This document shows, one piece after another, positions 19,601-34,131 of a stretch of DNA of 64,000 nucleotides. Under the pieces are notes generated by a model. It did no database searches and was not told the origin of the DNA. It saw nothing but the letters and a program-made list of their open reading frames with translations. Source of the stretch: Hesseltinella vesiculosa (lineage: Eukaryota > Mucoromycota > Mucoromycetes > Mucorales > Cunninghamellaceae). How positions within the stretch are numbered: position 1 is the stretch's first letter; each line of letters starts with the position of its first letter. A program made the position numbers and the translations under genes. The DNA is taken from the NCBI GenBank assembly GCA_002104935.1, contig MCGT01000023.1:310001-374000 (forward strand), written 5' to 3'.

Positions 19601-21179
19601 GGAAACCACGCCCGGTGGCGAAGCCATGTTGACGGACGAATACTATGCCGCCGTCAAGGCCAAGCGTCAAGGTCTTGGTCTCGTGCAATTCATCGGTGAA
19701 CTGTACAAGCTCAACATGTTGACTGAACGCATCATGTTCGAATGTCTGACCCGTCTGTGCCGTGATCCTCAAAATGCCGAAGAAGAAGAAACCGAAACCA
19801 TGTGTAAGCTCGTTACCACCGTCGGCAAGGTGCTCGAAAACCGCAACCGCAACACCAAGACCTGGATGGAAGCCTACTTTGAACGCATGAAGGAAATGCT
19901 CGAAGCCCCCACCCTGTCTTCTCGTGTCAAGTTCATGGTCATGGTAATGTGTGCCACAGGAAAAAAAAAAACAGTCGCGAGGTCGCTCATCTTTCATTAT
20001 GTCATCTTAGGACGTGTTGGATCTGCGTAAGCACAAATGGATTCCTCGCACCAACCAACCTACTGGCCCCACCACGATTGCCCAGATCCGCGAAGAAGCC
20101 CAACAGAAGAAGAACGAAGAAAAGGAAATCATGAAGCGAGCTCCCAGCTCTCGTGGTCATACCCCTCAAGTGATGTCTCGCCAAGGTTCTCGTGCTGGTC
20201 GCAATCTTCAACGTGAAGGAACCAAGGAAGGTGCTAACAGCCCTTCGGCCGATGGTTGGAACACTGTGGGCGGCGCTGCCGGCGCTGCTCCCAAGGGCCG
20301 CAACGACCTCGCCAACTTTGGCAAGGCCGACCGTAGCAAGTCCCGCAGCAACGTGCTTGGTCCTGCCAACAGTCCTTTTGCCAACTTGAGCCGAACCAGC
20401 TCCAAGAACGCCGCCAACGATAGCAAGAAGGGCAGCCCTGTCGACAGCCGAAGCTCCAGCCCTGCTTCGTCCATGACAAACATGTTCAGCGCCCTTGGTG
20501 ACGAAGAAGAACGCCCTGTCGAACGCAAGCGCCTCAACCTCCTGCCTCGTGGCTCCACCTTGGCCGACGACGATTCTGTTGCTGCCGAGGATGACGACGA
20601 AGAAAAGGAGGAAGCTGCCAAGCCCCAACTCACTGAACAACAAATCGAACAAAAGGCCAAGAACATCATTGAAGAATACACCCATCTGCGCGATGCCAAG
20701 GTAAGCCTCGCAGACAACAAGGGTCAGACGGATGCTCACTATTTTTTTTTATTACCAACCTAGGAACTTTTGATTTGTGTCAAGGAATTGGATCAGCCAG
20801 TGGCTCTTGTCAACAAGATGTTGGGTAGCGTCGAAAAGAAGGAAGATGATATGAAAGCTGTGTGCGAAATCATCGCTGCCGTCAACAAGGAAGGATTGGT
20901 GCAAAAGGAACATTACATCGAAGCTCTCAAGCCATTCATGGAGTTCTATGAAGATTTGACGATCGATGTGCCTCAAGCCCCCAAGTTTGTCTCCCGATTA
21001 CTGGTGGCCATGGATGTTGACCCTGCTGAGGTCATGGAAATTGAAGAGCCCGAAGAGTCTGGCTATGTACCTGCCAGTGCTAAGCTCAAGGAACTCTTTG
21101 ACGCTGCCAAGGTAACCACCGTTTCTTTTCGTTCTGTTTCTTTAACTCACTTTTTTTTTTTTTTTAGGCTTCCCAATAA
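16652..21179 (+). CDS. eIF4G: translation initiation factor eIF4G
   Basis: Eight exons (16652-16914, 16964-17040, 17101-17228, 17301-17636, 17709-19943, 20011-20700, 20764-21111, 21168-21179) give 1362 aa. eIF4G is the cytoplasmic scaffold that links eIF4E, eIF4A and poly(A)-binding protein on capped mRNA. The N-terminal part is Asn/Gln/Pro/Ser-rich. A long charged helix of Lys/Arg/Ala/Glu repeats covers about 360-490. A candidate eIF4E-binding motif is IQYHMEFMTQF, a variant of the fungal YxxxFLLQF form. The MIF4G domain follows (IARKVKALLNKLTLERF, VIQLIFDKACDEPGFAKMW, LFNRCQQAFERGW). An Arg/Gly/Ser-rich segment precedes it. The last part (KELDQPVALVNKML, FVSRLLVAMDV) is a C-terminal helical region. 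The final coding exon is only 12 nt. The start is the first ATG after the T tract, not the upstream TTG. Confidence 0.93.
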
Positions 21180-21966
21180 TCATGCACATTCATCGTTTTA
21201 TTTTCATCTACATCCCTTTTTGTCACCGCTCCTTCTTATTCCTCTTGTCACGAATCTCTTATCCCATCTTCTCACGCGATTTCCCCTCTCTTTTTGAGCC
21301 CTATCCATTTGTTTTTTAAAGGTGTAGTTTGCTCCGTCTTCATCATTATCTCCCACTCAAAAAAACAGCCGATTCCCCCCTCCTTCGGCCCTCACTTTGC
21401 CCCATTATTATTAGACCCCACAAAAAACATATTGGTTGTAAATACAGTTTTTCCGTTTTGTGTGAAAGAAAAAAAAATAAAAAATCTGCTTTTTTTATTA
21501 AACATGGCTTGCCAATGAGCATGGTTGCCCAGCCTAAAGTGTGATGGACGAGGACTCTTGGCTTATCAGCGCTGACCTCTGCATGGTAGCTGACAAGTGC
21601 TGATCGTGGTGAAGTCCTAAACTGTCAAGGGGTCTTCTTTCGATAGAGGCAAGGCAAGACCAGCCAGCTCTGGCCAAACTCGACTTTGTCTGATTGACAC
21701 TGAATTTGCATGATGGTCATCCCTAGTGCTGTTTTTTCAAAACCAATTGGGTGACCCAGACGCCTCCCGAAACGATTGCCCACCCAGAGTCAGTTGGAGC
21801 AGTCGGCAACCAAAATTGGGATTGACAGAATAACCATGCATCTGTCAAATGGAGACCTGGCAAGAAAAAGTGCCTTTGTCATGCCGGAAATGAGATATGG
21901 AAGGAATTTATTGAGTTTAGCGTGAAAGGTATCGGGTAAAAAAAATAAGTAAAAATAGGAGGCATT
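21180..21966. other. convergent 3' spacer of eIF4G and myosin light chain genes
   Basis: The first ~330 bp are a pyrimidine-rich 3' UTR with AATAAA-like tracts around 21470-21500. The remaining 450 bp hold no coding signal that I can support. No repeat or RNA gene was seen. Confidence 0.55.
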
Positions 21967-22685
21967 TCATTCACCATGCTTCAATGACCGAACGAATTCA
22001 CGATAGTGGAATTGGCCATGGTCGTCCAAAGCTTGGCTCTTGAACATGTCGTCCACCTGTAGAAAAAAAAAATGCGTCTGTTAGCAAAACTGGCGACCAA
22101 CGCTCTCTTCTTCCTTTCATTCTGACCTCTTCATCTGTAAAGTGGTCACCCATGGTTGTCAGGCATTCTCTTAAACGGTCGGCGTCGATGGTGCCTGAGC
22201 CATTGTCGTCAAAGGCTGCAAAAGCGCTGGTGATGGTCTGCGTTGAGTCAATGCCGCTGAATTTTTGTGCCATCATGGTCAAAAATACTGTGAATGTAAT
22301 AGGTCCGTTGGATTCTGCCAGCATGCTTTCGATCAATTCTTTCGAGATGGGCTGGCCTATTCCACCCGTCCAAAAAAGAACACGTTTAGGATCAACCTGC
22401 TGCACGGAAATTTTTTACGATTTGTCCTTTTTTTTTTTTACCTATCCGTTCAAAAGTGTTTTGGAGGTCGGTGGTGTCGATTTTATCATCTCCATTGGAG
22501 TCCATGATCCGGAAGACTTCTCTGAATTGTTTAACTTGATGATCTTCAAAGAATTGAAAGGCGTTGGGTCCTTGCATGGGTTGGATGCTGCTACGGCGTG
22601 CTGCCTAAGAAGAGCCATGCTCGTTAATAAAATCATTCGCTGTTCAGTGCTCTATTTAGTAGTTTCGTACTTCTTTCTGGGCCAT
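21967..22685 (-). CDS. RLC1: myosin II regulatory light chain
   Basis: Four exons (22685-22671, 22604-22442, 22356-22127, 22056-21967) give 165 aa. It follows vertebrate regulatory light chain along its length: REVFRIMDSNGDDKIDTTDL, NGPITFTVFLTMMAQKFSG, RLRECLTTMGDHFTDEEVDDMF and the ending RSLKHGE. EF-hand loop 1 (residues 40-51) is canonical for calcium. The third EF-hand (DDNGSGTIDADR) also keeps many ligands; the others are degenerate. RRSS at residues 8-11 is a likely phosphorylation site, as in other regulatory light chains. It should bind a myosin II neck at the contractile ring. Calmodulin is excluded by the LTTMGDHFTDEEVD and KHG signatures and by the degenerate hands. The first exon is 15 nt. 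Confidence 0.92.
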
Positions 22686-23276
22686 GGTATCTAAATGTAT
22701 TGCACTGAAAAAGGGGAGGAGTCAAAAGATAAATAAAAAAAAACGAAGAAAGAGATGGAGGGCGAGGAAAAGGGGAAAAAAAGACGAACGGCCAAAAAAG
22801 GAAAATCAAAACTTTTGCCTAAAAAAGGGATAGGCATGGATTTCTGTTGTTGTCATTGACACCTGGGAGGCGCAGTCCGTGTATACCATTCATGGATCAT
22901 CTGCAAAAAGCTTGGTACACAGTTCGATCATGAAAAAAAAAAACTTTGACGGCAGACTGGATTTGGGCATGGGATGACGTGAGCTTGTTGCCAGGGGTTT
23001 TTCTCTCACCAGGTGTTTATTGAGGATATCATATGACGGTTGGTACGCAAAAGCCTCTTTGTTTGTGGGCTAGCATATTAGTAGATAACCATGAGCCATG
23101 TGCAAATACCAACAGTGGGAATGGTTGCGCGGGTTGGCTTGGAAACAAACGGGAGTTGATTTTCCGGCAAACTCAAAACTTGCACTCATTTTTTTTTTCC
23201 CTTTTTCCGTTTGCCTCGCCTTCTTCACTTCCCTCTTTGCTCTTATCTTTGTTTTTGACATCAAGTCTCTGCAGCA
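22686..23276. other. divergent promoter region of RLC1 and GDPD genes
   Basis: This 590-bp spacer lies between two divergently transcribed genes. It contains A-rich tracts on the RLC1 side and TCTT-rich sequence just before the GDPD start. No open frame with coding character and no repeat was seen. Confidence 0.5.
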
Positions 23277-24331
23277 ATGACTATCGAGGATCTACCACGT
23301 AAGCATTCACTTGGTCGTTACGTCCATTTGCTCTTGAGTTCTCATTCTTTTTTTTTCGTTTTATGTTTGGCACAATGCATAGCCATTGCATCAGAGGCGA
23401 TGGTGAAACCAACCGTGATTGCTCATCGAGGCTTCTGTTCTAAATATCCTGAAAACACCATACTGTCATATAGAAAAGCCATTGAAGCTGGCGCCCAGGC
23501 TCTGGAAGGCGGTATGTATTGCAGGACAAGCGCTTCAAAGAATGGAACACGAACTGACCCAGCATGTCCCCTGCATTTCCTCTTTTATCAGACATCCGAC
23601 TGAGCAAGGATAACCAGCTGGTAATGATGCATGACCTGACTTTACAACGAACAACGACAGGCACAGGGGCTGTGGGAGAGCAAGATTATTTTGGTGGGAT
23701 TGATCAGTTGACGACCAAGGACCAAGCACAGCCGATTGCGCGCATGAACGACGTCCTGGACTTGTTGCTGGAACCCACGACACCTGATGATATGTGGATG
23801 ATCATCGATATCAAGTACGACAATCCATTGGCGATCTTGGATGCGGTGCACGACCTATTGAAAGAAGAAAAATATGCTGTCCATACCGAGGTGCTTCAGC
23901 AACGCGTGGTACTTGGTATCTGGCATCCTGACTTTTTGACCAAGGTGCGTGAGCTTTTTGGTGATGCCTACAAAGTGTGCTTCATTGGCGCATCGCTCTC
24001 GGGTGCCAGGAGGCACTTTATCAACAAGGTCGATTACATTTCCCTTGCCTTTGCGGCTCTTAACGACGACGATGGCCGTGCATTTATTGGGGAAGCTCAC
24101 AGTCACGGCCAGAAAGTGCTATCGTGGACAATCAACTACGTCGAGCAGATGCATGCCTGTGTGCTGTGGGGTGTCGATGGTATTATTGGCAATGATGTCA
24201 AAGAGATGCTGGAACAAGTCAAGGCCGAGACTCTGGATTCCTCCGCTCTGAAACACACCCGCCAACGCTTGTATTATTTTTGCATCAAAAAGGTCATGTC
24301 TGTTGCCAGCTATGCTTATGTCGGCATCTAG
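23277..24331 (+). CDS. glycerophosphodiester phosphodiesterase, Pgc1-like
   Basis: Three exons (23277-23298, 23383-23511, 23592-24331) give 296 aa. GDPD signatures are present: [14 protein letters not shown] (catalytic His and Arg), ALEGDIRLSKD (acidic metal ligands), [13 protein letters not shown] (second His), IIDIKYDN, and [10 protein letters not shown] near the end. In yeast the closest family member, Pgc1, cleaves phosphatidylglycerol to diacylglycerol in mitochondria or lipid droplets; applying that substrate here is inference from overall length and the HRGF..YPENT context. The C-terminal 30 residues contain Tyr, Val and Ala hydrophobic stretches that might form a membrane anchor. The start is the first ATG, followed by a 22-nt first exon. 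The gene is convergent with NUS1, with 79 bp between stops. Confidence 0.87.
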
Positions 24332-24410
24332 CTTCATACCTTGAATAAAATCCTCTTTATCGTAGGTTTATTGCTAGTATGTATGCATTTTTTTTTTTTT
24401 TTTTGCAATG

Positions 24411-25543
24411 CTATCGACCAAACCGCTGCTCTACTTTAGCAAATTTGTACAGACAATGGGAAAAAAACGCATAATCTAGTCGATGGTGATTGGTGGCATT
24501 GCTGAGAGTGAAAAGAAAAAAAAAGATGAGATTTGGTTCACGACGACTGGCCCTGTTGCTTACATGAATTCAGTATTTTTGAGGCGCCAAGGGGAGTACC
24601 CGTTGATAAAAAGGTGATCATGAGGCAGACCATCATATACAATCATCAAATCAGGATCGGACGTGGATTCTACAAATCGCAAAAAAAAAAAAAAAAAAAA
24701 AGTCAGAGGCTGGGAGATGCCAAGGGACCCGGCCTCGATTTATTTTTTTCTGACCTTGCATGAACGTGTCGACCAGTGTCACATCAATGGTATCTGCGGT
24801 GAGGCGTTGGGTGTTGAGATGTTGATACACTTTTCGACTTGTTCGCACCAGATCCTGTTGGGCATCTTCCAAGGACAAAACCGCCAATTTCATAGCATCA
24901 TGCGATCGATCTAAAAATAGAAACCAGTGAGCAAACACCACAAGCTAGGAAGCTGATAAAAAAAAATTGCAAGGGGAAACAAGAGCGAAGAGGGATAAAA
25001 AAAAAAGGGTGCGAAGCACCATCGACGGGATATCCCATAGTGAGGACGGAGAAAGGGACGAAGGAGTAGTGACTTACCCAACCCATGCTGTTGGCAATAA
25101 TCATGAAGCGTCTGGGAGTGCTGCTTGTAGAGTGATAGGCTGAGGGATTTGAGCTTGCCAGAAGCTTCAAAAATGGTCAGTCGTTGGATGCCCAGGTGCC
25201 AAGCCCAGCAAGCAGCTTGACATTGATCCATAATGATGGCGGCCCAATCATCGTCAGATCGTGTCAGTTCAGATGAGATGGCGATGCAGAGATGACGAGG
25301 GATCTTTTGTAAATGCAGTCGGTCTTGCTCGAGATCCATGTCGGCATGGGTGAGTTGGTAGCGTCGCCAGTGTTGTGCAATGGTGCATTTAAACGATTTC
25401 AGTGCTAGGTAGCAAAGATAGCCCAGATGCAGTAGATTCAGTGCAACGATGGCCAAGCCAGACAATAGCGCATCGGTCATGGCATCTATTCCCTGCCTTG
25501 CTTGTTTCTTTTTTTTTGTCGAATACTTGGAACTGACACTCAT
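24411..25543 (-). CDS. NUS1: dehydrodolichyl diphosphate synthase complex subunit Nus1
   Basis: Four exons (25543-25078, 24910-24755, 24669-24564, 24501-24411) give 272 aa. An N-terminal hydrophobic helix (LLSGLAIVALNLLHLGYLCYLA) fits an ER anchor. RHLCIAISSELTRSDDDWA, WHLGIQRLTIFEASG, LAVLSLEDAQQDLV and SDPDLMIVY..INGYSPWRLKNTEF follow Nus1/NgBR proteins. With Rer2/Srt1-type partners it makes dolichol precursors for glycosylation. The end depends on splicing: with the last intron removed the protein ends KVEQRFGR, typical of fungal Nus1; if retained, TAA occurs at the donor itself and the product stops 29 residues earlier. The start may instead be MTDALL at 25480. The b561-like gene ends 87 bp upstream on the same strand. 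Confidence 0.87.
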
Positions 25544-25630
25544 CAGCAAATGCAATTGCAGAAAAAAGAAAAAGGAAAAGAGCAAAAAGGGGAAAGAAAA
25601 AAAAATGCTTTATTAAATGTTAAACGTGGT

Positions 25631-26291
25631 TCAATTTTTTTCGTCGATTGACGGGCCCTTTCCTTGTTGAAGCTCCGGCGAGGTTCTGTGCATGTTTGGC
25701 ATTTGGTCTTTTGCCAATCGGTATTTGTTCCATACCAAGCCAATAAAGATAACAGCCAAAAGGGCAATCCATAGGCCATAGGCAATGAACCAACCTTGAG
25801 CTGGATGCTTGATGCGCATGCCTAGGGGAATGGTGATGAGGGCAAGAATGGCCAGCAAGCGGCCCAACCAGATGTGCACAGCATTGTGCCACGGTTGTTT
25901 CTCCGGCAACGCATTGTTCGCTTTTCGCTTTCTAAAAATCATGTGATTGATCAATCCCAGCAGCACTTGCACCCAGCTGCCAAACACCACCAGGGTGCCC
26001 ATCATCTTTTTTAAAAAATGAATAAGTTCGCACTCCTTTATTTCTTTTCCTTACCGAGTGCGGTTTTGCTTTGATTTGACCACTGACGATAAAGGCACAA
26101 AAGGCCGCAATTGTCATGGGCAGGAACACGCCAATAAACATAATCCCCATGTGCGCCTTTCCCCACCATTGTTTTTTATAAGTTCGACCAAACATGGCCA
26201 AGCCAATGGCCACCGGCACCGCCAGCAGCCAAGTATACAGCATTAGCGCAATATGCGCCCAAACCAGACTGTCTCTCGTCGCCTGCTCCAT
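25631..26291 (-). CDS. cytochrome b561 / ferric reductase-like transmembrane protein
   Basis: Two exons (26291-26055 and 26005-25631) encode 203 aa with five hydrophobic helices. Paired histidines lie in WAHIALMLY, GKAHMGIMF, LINHMIF and WHNAVHIWLGR, as expected for a b561-type haem protein. The tail after the last helix is hydrophilic (NKYRLAKDQMPN) and probably cytosolic. It may carry electrons across an internal or plasma membrane; the donor and acceptor are unknown. No DOMON domain or signal peptide is present. Both splice sites keep frame. It could also be a DOMON-less relative of fungal cellobiose dehydrogenase b-type membrane domains. Confidence 0.77.
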
Positions 26292-26484
26292 TCTGGAAAC
26301 GTGATCAGATTAAGAAAAAAAGTTTAGGAAAAAAAAAAAAGTCATTTTTACGAGTCTAGTTTTTTTTATTTGGGCTGGAATGGAGGCAACAAGAACCGAA
26401 AAGGAGATCACGAACAAAAGGAGAAAACAGAAAAAAAAAGGGGGGGGGAATAGTGAAGCCATGCAGAAGAAAGGTTGTCAAATT

Positions 26485-29590
<3,106 letters not shown>

Positions 29591-30305
29591 TTTTTTCCTC
29601 GTATGACCCCCCGGTTGAAGTAACAAAATAAGAAGAAGAGCAAGAAAATCAGACACATCAAGGAAATAAACCAAAGATCATGTGACCAAAAATGTCACGA
29701 CATCGTCGTGAAAGGAGGTTTTCTCTTTTGCATCGGTTTATTTTTTGGGAGTGCGTGCCTCAGATGACAGATTTGTCTTATTGTTTTTTTTTCTGTCGAT
29801 CACCCCCTTGGGTGCTTTTTCAAAGGGTTTATTTTTTTTTTCTTGGAACCTCCACTGAGTCCCAACCTAAAGGGAAAATCACCAATCAGACAAAAGCTTG
29901 AACCGAGTATGTGCCAATGGGAAGGTGGGGGTGGTTCCGCCTTTTCCGTTCTTTTTTAAAAATGGCTTCTCCCCCGCTTCTCCTTTTTTTTTTGTTCTTT
30001 TCTTCCTTTCTGTTACTTTTAGGACCACCCCATCGCCATTCCACTCTTCTTCTTTATCCTTTCTTTTTTTACTTGAAAAAAGAAAAGAGAGAGAATAGCT
30101 CCTCATTGTCTCCTCCTACTTGTATTATTACTTCGTTCTTTTTCTTACACCTTCAAACCATCCTACACCACTTTTTTTTTTATCGCCTTTCATTTCTACA
30201 ATCCTTCTACACTTTTTATTCCTGACGTTATCTTTGATAACTACTTGTCCTCTTCTCCTTACTCCTTAGCCTTTCTACGTATCCTTCCTTTTTTTTATTG
30301 CAACC
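29591..30305. promoter_or_regulatory. divergent spacer of muskelin and Zn2Cys6 genes with CT-rich leader
   Basis: This 715-bp spacer separates two divergent genes. The right half (about 29970-30300) is strongly pyrimidine-rich on the plus strand, a pattern common near fungal transcription starts, and probably contains a long 5' UTR of the Zn2Cys6 factor. Open frames in it are only Phe/Ser/Leu-rich artefacts of that composition. No TATA box stands out. Confidence 0.45.
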
Positions 30306-31154
30306 ATGGCGTCCAATGACCAAACGATCAAACCTTTGCAAGCCCCTCCACTACCTACTTCACCGACGACCGTGACCACCATCACCACTGCAACGTCATC
30401 CGCTCCATCGTCCTCCATCACTGCTATCCAGGAACCTCGACAAAAGCGAGCCAAAATCGTTAGCGCTTGCAGTGAATGTCGACGCAAAAAAACGAAATGC
30501 AATGGCGAACAGCCTTGTCGTAACTGTCTCAAGTCGTCCGCCCAGTGTATCTATCCTACCTCCCACAATGACGACCGTCGCAACGGACCCAGTAAGCAAG
30601 CCCTGGAAGCCATTGAAGATCGCCTGAAGGTCATCGAGGATATGTTACGCACCATTATACAGGCTCAACTCTCGGCTGGTGATCTGGATCCTTCGGCTGT
30701 CAGCAAGCTGTATCATCACCACCAGCGCTCCTCCTCACCTGCACCTTACCCGTCTTATTCGTCACCTTCTACATCCACTTCGTCGCCTGCCCTGCCTCCT
30801 CCTCCTCTTCCTCCAGCCTCCTCGTCCACACCCACTTCGTTGTCCTCCCATCATCCTACATCCTTGTTGACTTCGTCGTCTACCCCGCCTGCTCCTCATA
30901 ACACCGCCAACAGTTCTCCTCCTCCTCCTTCGTCTACCCAGCCGCCTCCCCCTCATCCTCATCATGTGCCTGTGTCAGCCGCTCAGCCTTCTCCTCCATC
31001 GAGTCATGATGTCCGCCTCCCCTCTATCCGAAGCCTTTCTTCCGCTCCTGACCAGCCCTTGCCTCCTTTCAGTGGCCTTTCCGAGTATCATTATGCCGGC
31101 TCTCCTCCTCCACGTTCCAATAGAGATAGCTTTGACCGCAAGCGTAAGCGATGA
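30306..31154 (+). CDS. Zn(II)2Cys6 transcription factor, short form
   Basis: A single exon encodes 282 aa. The binuclear zinc cluster is complete, with Cys55, 58, 65, 71, 74 and 81 (CX2CX6CX5CX2CX6C) preceded by basic residues KRAK. A short predicted helix (QALEAIEDRLKVIEDMLRTII) follows and could be the dimerisation coiled coil. The rest is Pro/Ser/Thr/His-rich and looks disordered, ending NRDSFDRKRKR. The usual fungal-specific regulatory domain of about 300-400 residues is missing, so this is a short class member. It should act in the nucleus as a DNA-binding regulator; targets are unknown. The start is preceded by a long CT-rich leader. Confidence 0.9.
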   Translation: MASNDQTIKPLQAPPLPTSPTTVTTITTATSSAPSSSITAIQEPRQKRAKIVSACSECRRKKTKCNGEQPCRNCLKSSAQCIYPTSHNDDRRNGPSKQALEAIEDRLKVIEDMLRTIIQAQLSAGDLDPSAVSKLYHHHQRSSSPAPYPSYSSPSTSTSSPALPPPPLPPASSSTPTSLSSHHPTSLLTSSSTPPAPHNTANSSPPPPSSTQPPPPHPHHVPVSAAQPSPPSSHDVRLPSIRSLSSAPDQPLPPFSGLSEYHYAGSPPPRSNRDSFDRKRKR

Positions 31155-32291
31155 TGTCTACGACCCTTGCACATTTTTTTTCCCTCCCCCTATTTCTCTC
31201 TTTGATATATTATTTTTTTTACAATGTCCTCCACTCCCTTTTTTTTTTTTTTTTTTTTACCTCTTCACTTGTTGAACAAGCACAAGACGCAAGAAAAAAA
31301 CAACCTCTTAATAAATGAATTCTGTCAAACGGTTTGTCACCAAACTTCAAAAATCAGCACTTGTTGAACCAAACAAAACCTTCTTTTGAGCAAAACAAAC
31401 ACCGCCGGCGGTAGCTTCGGCGTCAACAATGGGCCGTTCTAAATGAACAAAAGTGGATGGTGGCTAACTCGCTTTGGCATGACCTGAGGATTTCAATTCG
31501 ACCAAGGGCACAACCCCTCATTTTTCATTTTTACTAAAATCGCCATTTGATCTTGCCATCTTGAGGTCACAAAAGGTGAGGCTGGGTTTGTCTTACCTGC
31601 GGTGGAGTCAACTCAGCGAAGGTTTGCGCGGGGGAAATGATCCTTGCCCACGTGTCCGCACGGCTTCCAGCTTTTAGCTGCCTTGCTTTCTTATTGACAG
31701 CTACCATGCCAAAACTTCTTGCTACTCGAACAAAAACAAAACACAAATAAAAGCATAAATCAGTGTAGGATGGCCCCACTGAATCAAGCGCTGTCAATGC
31801 CGTCAGCAGAATGGCAAGCTGATCTTGGGGTCCAATGCTAGACTTTTTTTTTTTTTTTTGACAGACATCTATCTTTGGAAACCAAATACTGTATCATCCT
31901 ATGGTTTTATTTTGTATTTTTGATGATGTCCTATTTTGAAGCCTATGCTTGAAGCCCGGCTGAAATCAGACGAAGGAGGAACAAAGCTGAAAGACCAGTT
32001 ATAGCACGAGGGAATCACCCGTAAGCTAGCATCCATCCAGCCCATTTCTTTCCTGTAGCCAATGCCGTTTTACGTCGACCATGGCTGCCGAGCTACCCAT
32101 GAGGTCAATCGCCATCGACTTCAACAAAACTGGTACTAGACATTTTGTTTGAAACTCAGACACATCCTTTTTTTGGGCAGCCCTTTTTTCTTCTTCTTCT
32201 CCTTGCCATATTTTCGTCATTCACCATTCCGAACTTCATCAGCCCTTCATCTTCCCACATCGGCTTCGTGGTTTTGCTACTGCTGAGGCTT
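31155..32291. other. spacer between Zn2Cys6 and BAG-domain genes
   Basis: The first ~170 bp are a T-rich 3' UTR with a run of about 20 T at 31240-31259 and AATAAA near 31310. The rest (about 950 bp) has no supported gene. Frames here are short and lack conserved motifs. The final 200 bp is TTCTT-rich promoter or leader of the BAG gene. Confidence 0.5.
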
Positions 32292-33107
32292 ATGGGGGTC
32301 CTCTTCTCAGCCTTCTTTGGCTGGCGCCGCATCTCTGCGAAAGAACAAGCCAATTCGATTCGACTTGCCTGGGCCAACCATCGCTACACTCTGCATTTAA
32401 CTGAAGGTATTCAGCATCTGACTGTCAAGGACCTGAAACAAAAATTCAAAGGCATCACCGGTGTCCCACTTTCCAGTATGCAGCTCAAAGTCTCTGGAGG
32501 TAAATCAAATCAGCTTACCGCTTGCGTTTCGGATGAACCCTACTCATACTCGTTCTCTTTCCTCCCTATTGTCGTTTACCTTACCAGCCCATATCAAAGA
32601 CGACTCAGCCATGTTGACCAGTGTTGGGATCCATCCTTATTGCACTGTTGAACTTTTTGGCGATCAAGTCAATGTAAAGATCACCGACTTTTTTTCTCCT
32701 CCCACCTTTGGTGTATTGACCCTTTTATCCATTGTTCCCAATAGAAAGACCAAGTTGACCAACGCACAGGTTCTGGCAACCCTGAAGAATACGCCTTGAT
32801 ACAAAAAATAGAAACCATCCAAAATAACCTGGATAATCTGCTGGCTGTGATTGCCGAGTATGAACAGATGATCCTCGACGCTCCTCCCACGCCATTGGAC
32901 GACTCACTGAAAAAGAAACTGCAGGACAAGGGCATCTATTGCTCAGAAGGACTCATGCAAGCCTTGATTCGCCTGGATTCTGTAGAATGCCCCATGGCTT
33001 TTGAAGCTGCTCGTGCCCAGCGAAAAATTAGCGTGCGCCTGGTGCAAAAACATTTAGACAGAGTAGATGGCCTCCGCAGTCAAGCAAAGACCTTGATTGC
33101 GGTGTAG
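32292..33107 (+). CDS. BAG-domain Hsp70 co-chaperone with ubiquitin-like region
   Basis: Three exons (32292-32499, 32588-32673, 32745-33107) give 218 aa. Residues 25-95 look ubiquitin-like (RYTLHLTEGIQHLTVKDLKQKF, VPLSSMQLKVSG, MLTSVGIHPYCTVELFG). The C-terminal half is a helical BAG domain (LIQKIETIQNNLDNLL, MQALIRLDSVECP, ARAQRKISVRLVQKHLDRVDGL), the nucleotide-exchange module for Hsp70. A short hydrophobic N-terminus (MGVLFSAFFGW) might be part of a membrane segment, since an upstream in-frame stretch without ATG is very hydrophobic; if an unseen upstream exon supplies a start, the protein would be ER-anchored like yeast Snl1. The first ATG in frame is used here. Intron positions keep phase. 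Confidence 0.83.
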
Positions 33108-34131
33108 ATAGAATTCTCCCAAAAGCAAAATTAAAATAATCTTCACAGCAAAAAGCCGCAATGTCAGTAGCAAGCCAAAAAAGAGGACCCTCAACAGTGG
33201 GCGGGTGGCCCTGACTCTTCCAGAATCAATGATTTTAACAAGAAGAAGGGGTTGACCTCATGAAAAAAGGCAATGTCCCGCCCACGTGCTGTAGGCCGAA
33301 ACATCATGGAAACCCTTAAAACTTGGCATTCCCTAGTTCTACCCAAGCTTTGCATGCAACCAGTTCATGACGAGAGAAGTCGTGATAATAGCTCAGGCTT
33401 TGCGTAGTGCCGAGCTAGAAACTGCCCACCTTTTTGCTGTGATGTGCCTTCTTTGCTGGTTGCCCTAGTTCAGCGCCATCATATCCAAGAACGTTTTTTT
33501 TTTTTTTTTTTTTACCTGTCATAATCCACTTCTCATCATGTACTAATTTTGTACAGCGTTTGGAGTGGATCATGCCACCCGCACTGGGAACGTGTACAGT
33601 AAATTCACGGAATGGTCGGAGAGCGAATTACATTTGGTTTTGGCTGGGCAAAGCGGCTTTTTCCATTTTTCGAAAAAACTAGCACCTGCCACACAGCATT
33701 TTTGAGTGATTGTATCTATCTAAATTTTTACATGAGTACAATAAACAAGAAATGGTGATGATCCTGAAAAAATCATGTCGATCCATGAAGGTTGCCCAGC
33801 CAAATTTGTGTCCTTTTCGTTTTCGGATCTCCGATCCACCAGCTAAAAATTCATCAAAATCGGCCATCATCTGCCAGGCCAAAATCACCATCTTCTCAGA
33901 ATCAGAAAATGGCACAGTGTCGACACCTGGAACTGGGGGGCGATGGCGAATGCTCTTTTTTATTTTTATTTTTTTTATTTTTGGCTAGTCGACTACCTTG
34001 TTCCAATGGTCAGTTGATTTCCCTTCTTGAACTTGCTTCTTAAGCGACGAGAAGGAAAAGGCGCTGAAAGAAAAAACAACGCCTGCAACCATTCTCTTTT
34101 CTTTTCCTTTTCTTTCCTTTTCCTTTCTCTT
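33108..34131. other. spacer between BAG and Irc3 genes
   Basis: About 1 kb with no supported gene. AATTAAAATAAT just after the BAG stop suits polyadenylation. T tracts lie at 33496-33513, and a CTTTTC-rich leader precedes the helicase start. No repeat or RNA gene was recognised. Confidence 0.5.

Noticed and set aside
19032..19997. Long minus-strand frames (up to 321 codons) opposite the eIF4G gene, also 20002-20739
   Set aside because: Mirror frames of a biased coding strand; the products are low-complexity and match no family, and the plus strand has clear eIF4G domains with good introns.
31567..31797. 76-codon minus-strand frame after the Zn2Cys6 gene
   Set aside because: No motif or start context; probably chance.
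34081..34131. CTTTTC-rich tract as a separate repeat element
   Set aside because: It is a pyrimidine-rich leader directly before the helicase start and is similar to leaders of other genes in the window.
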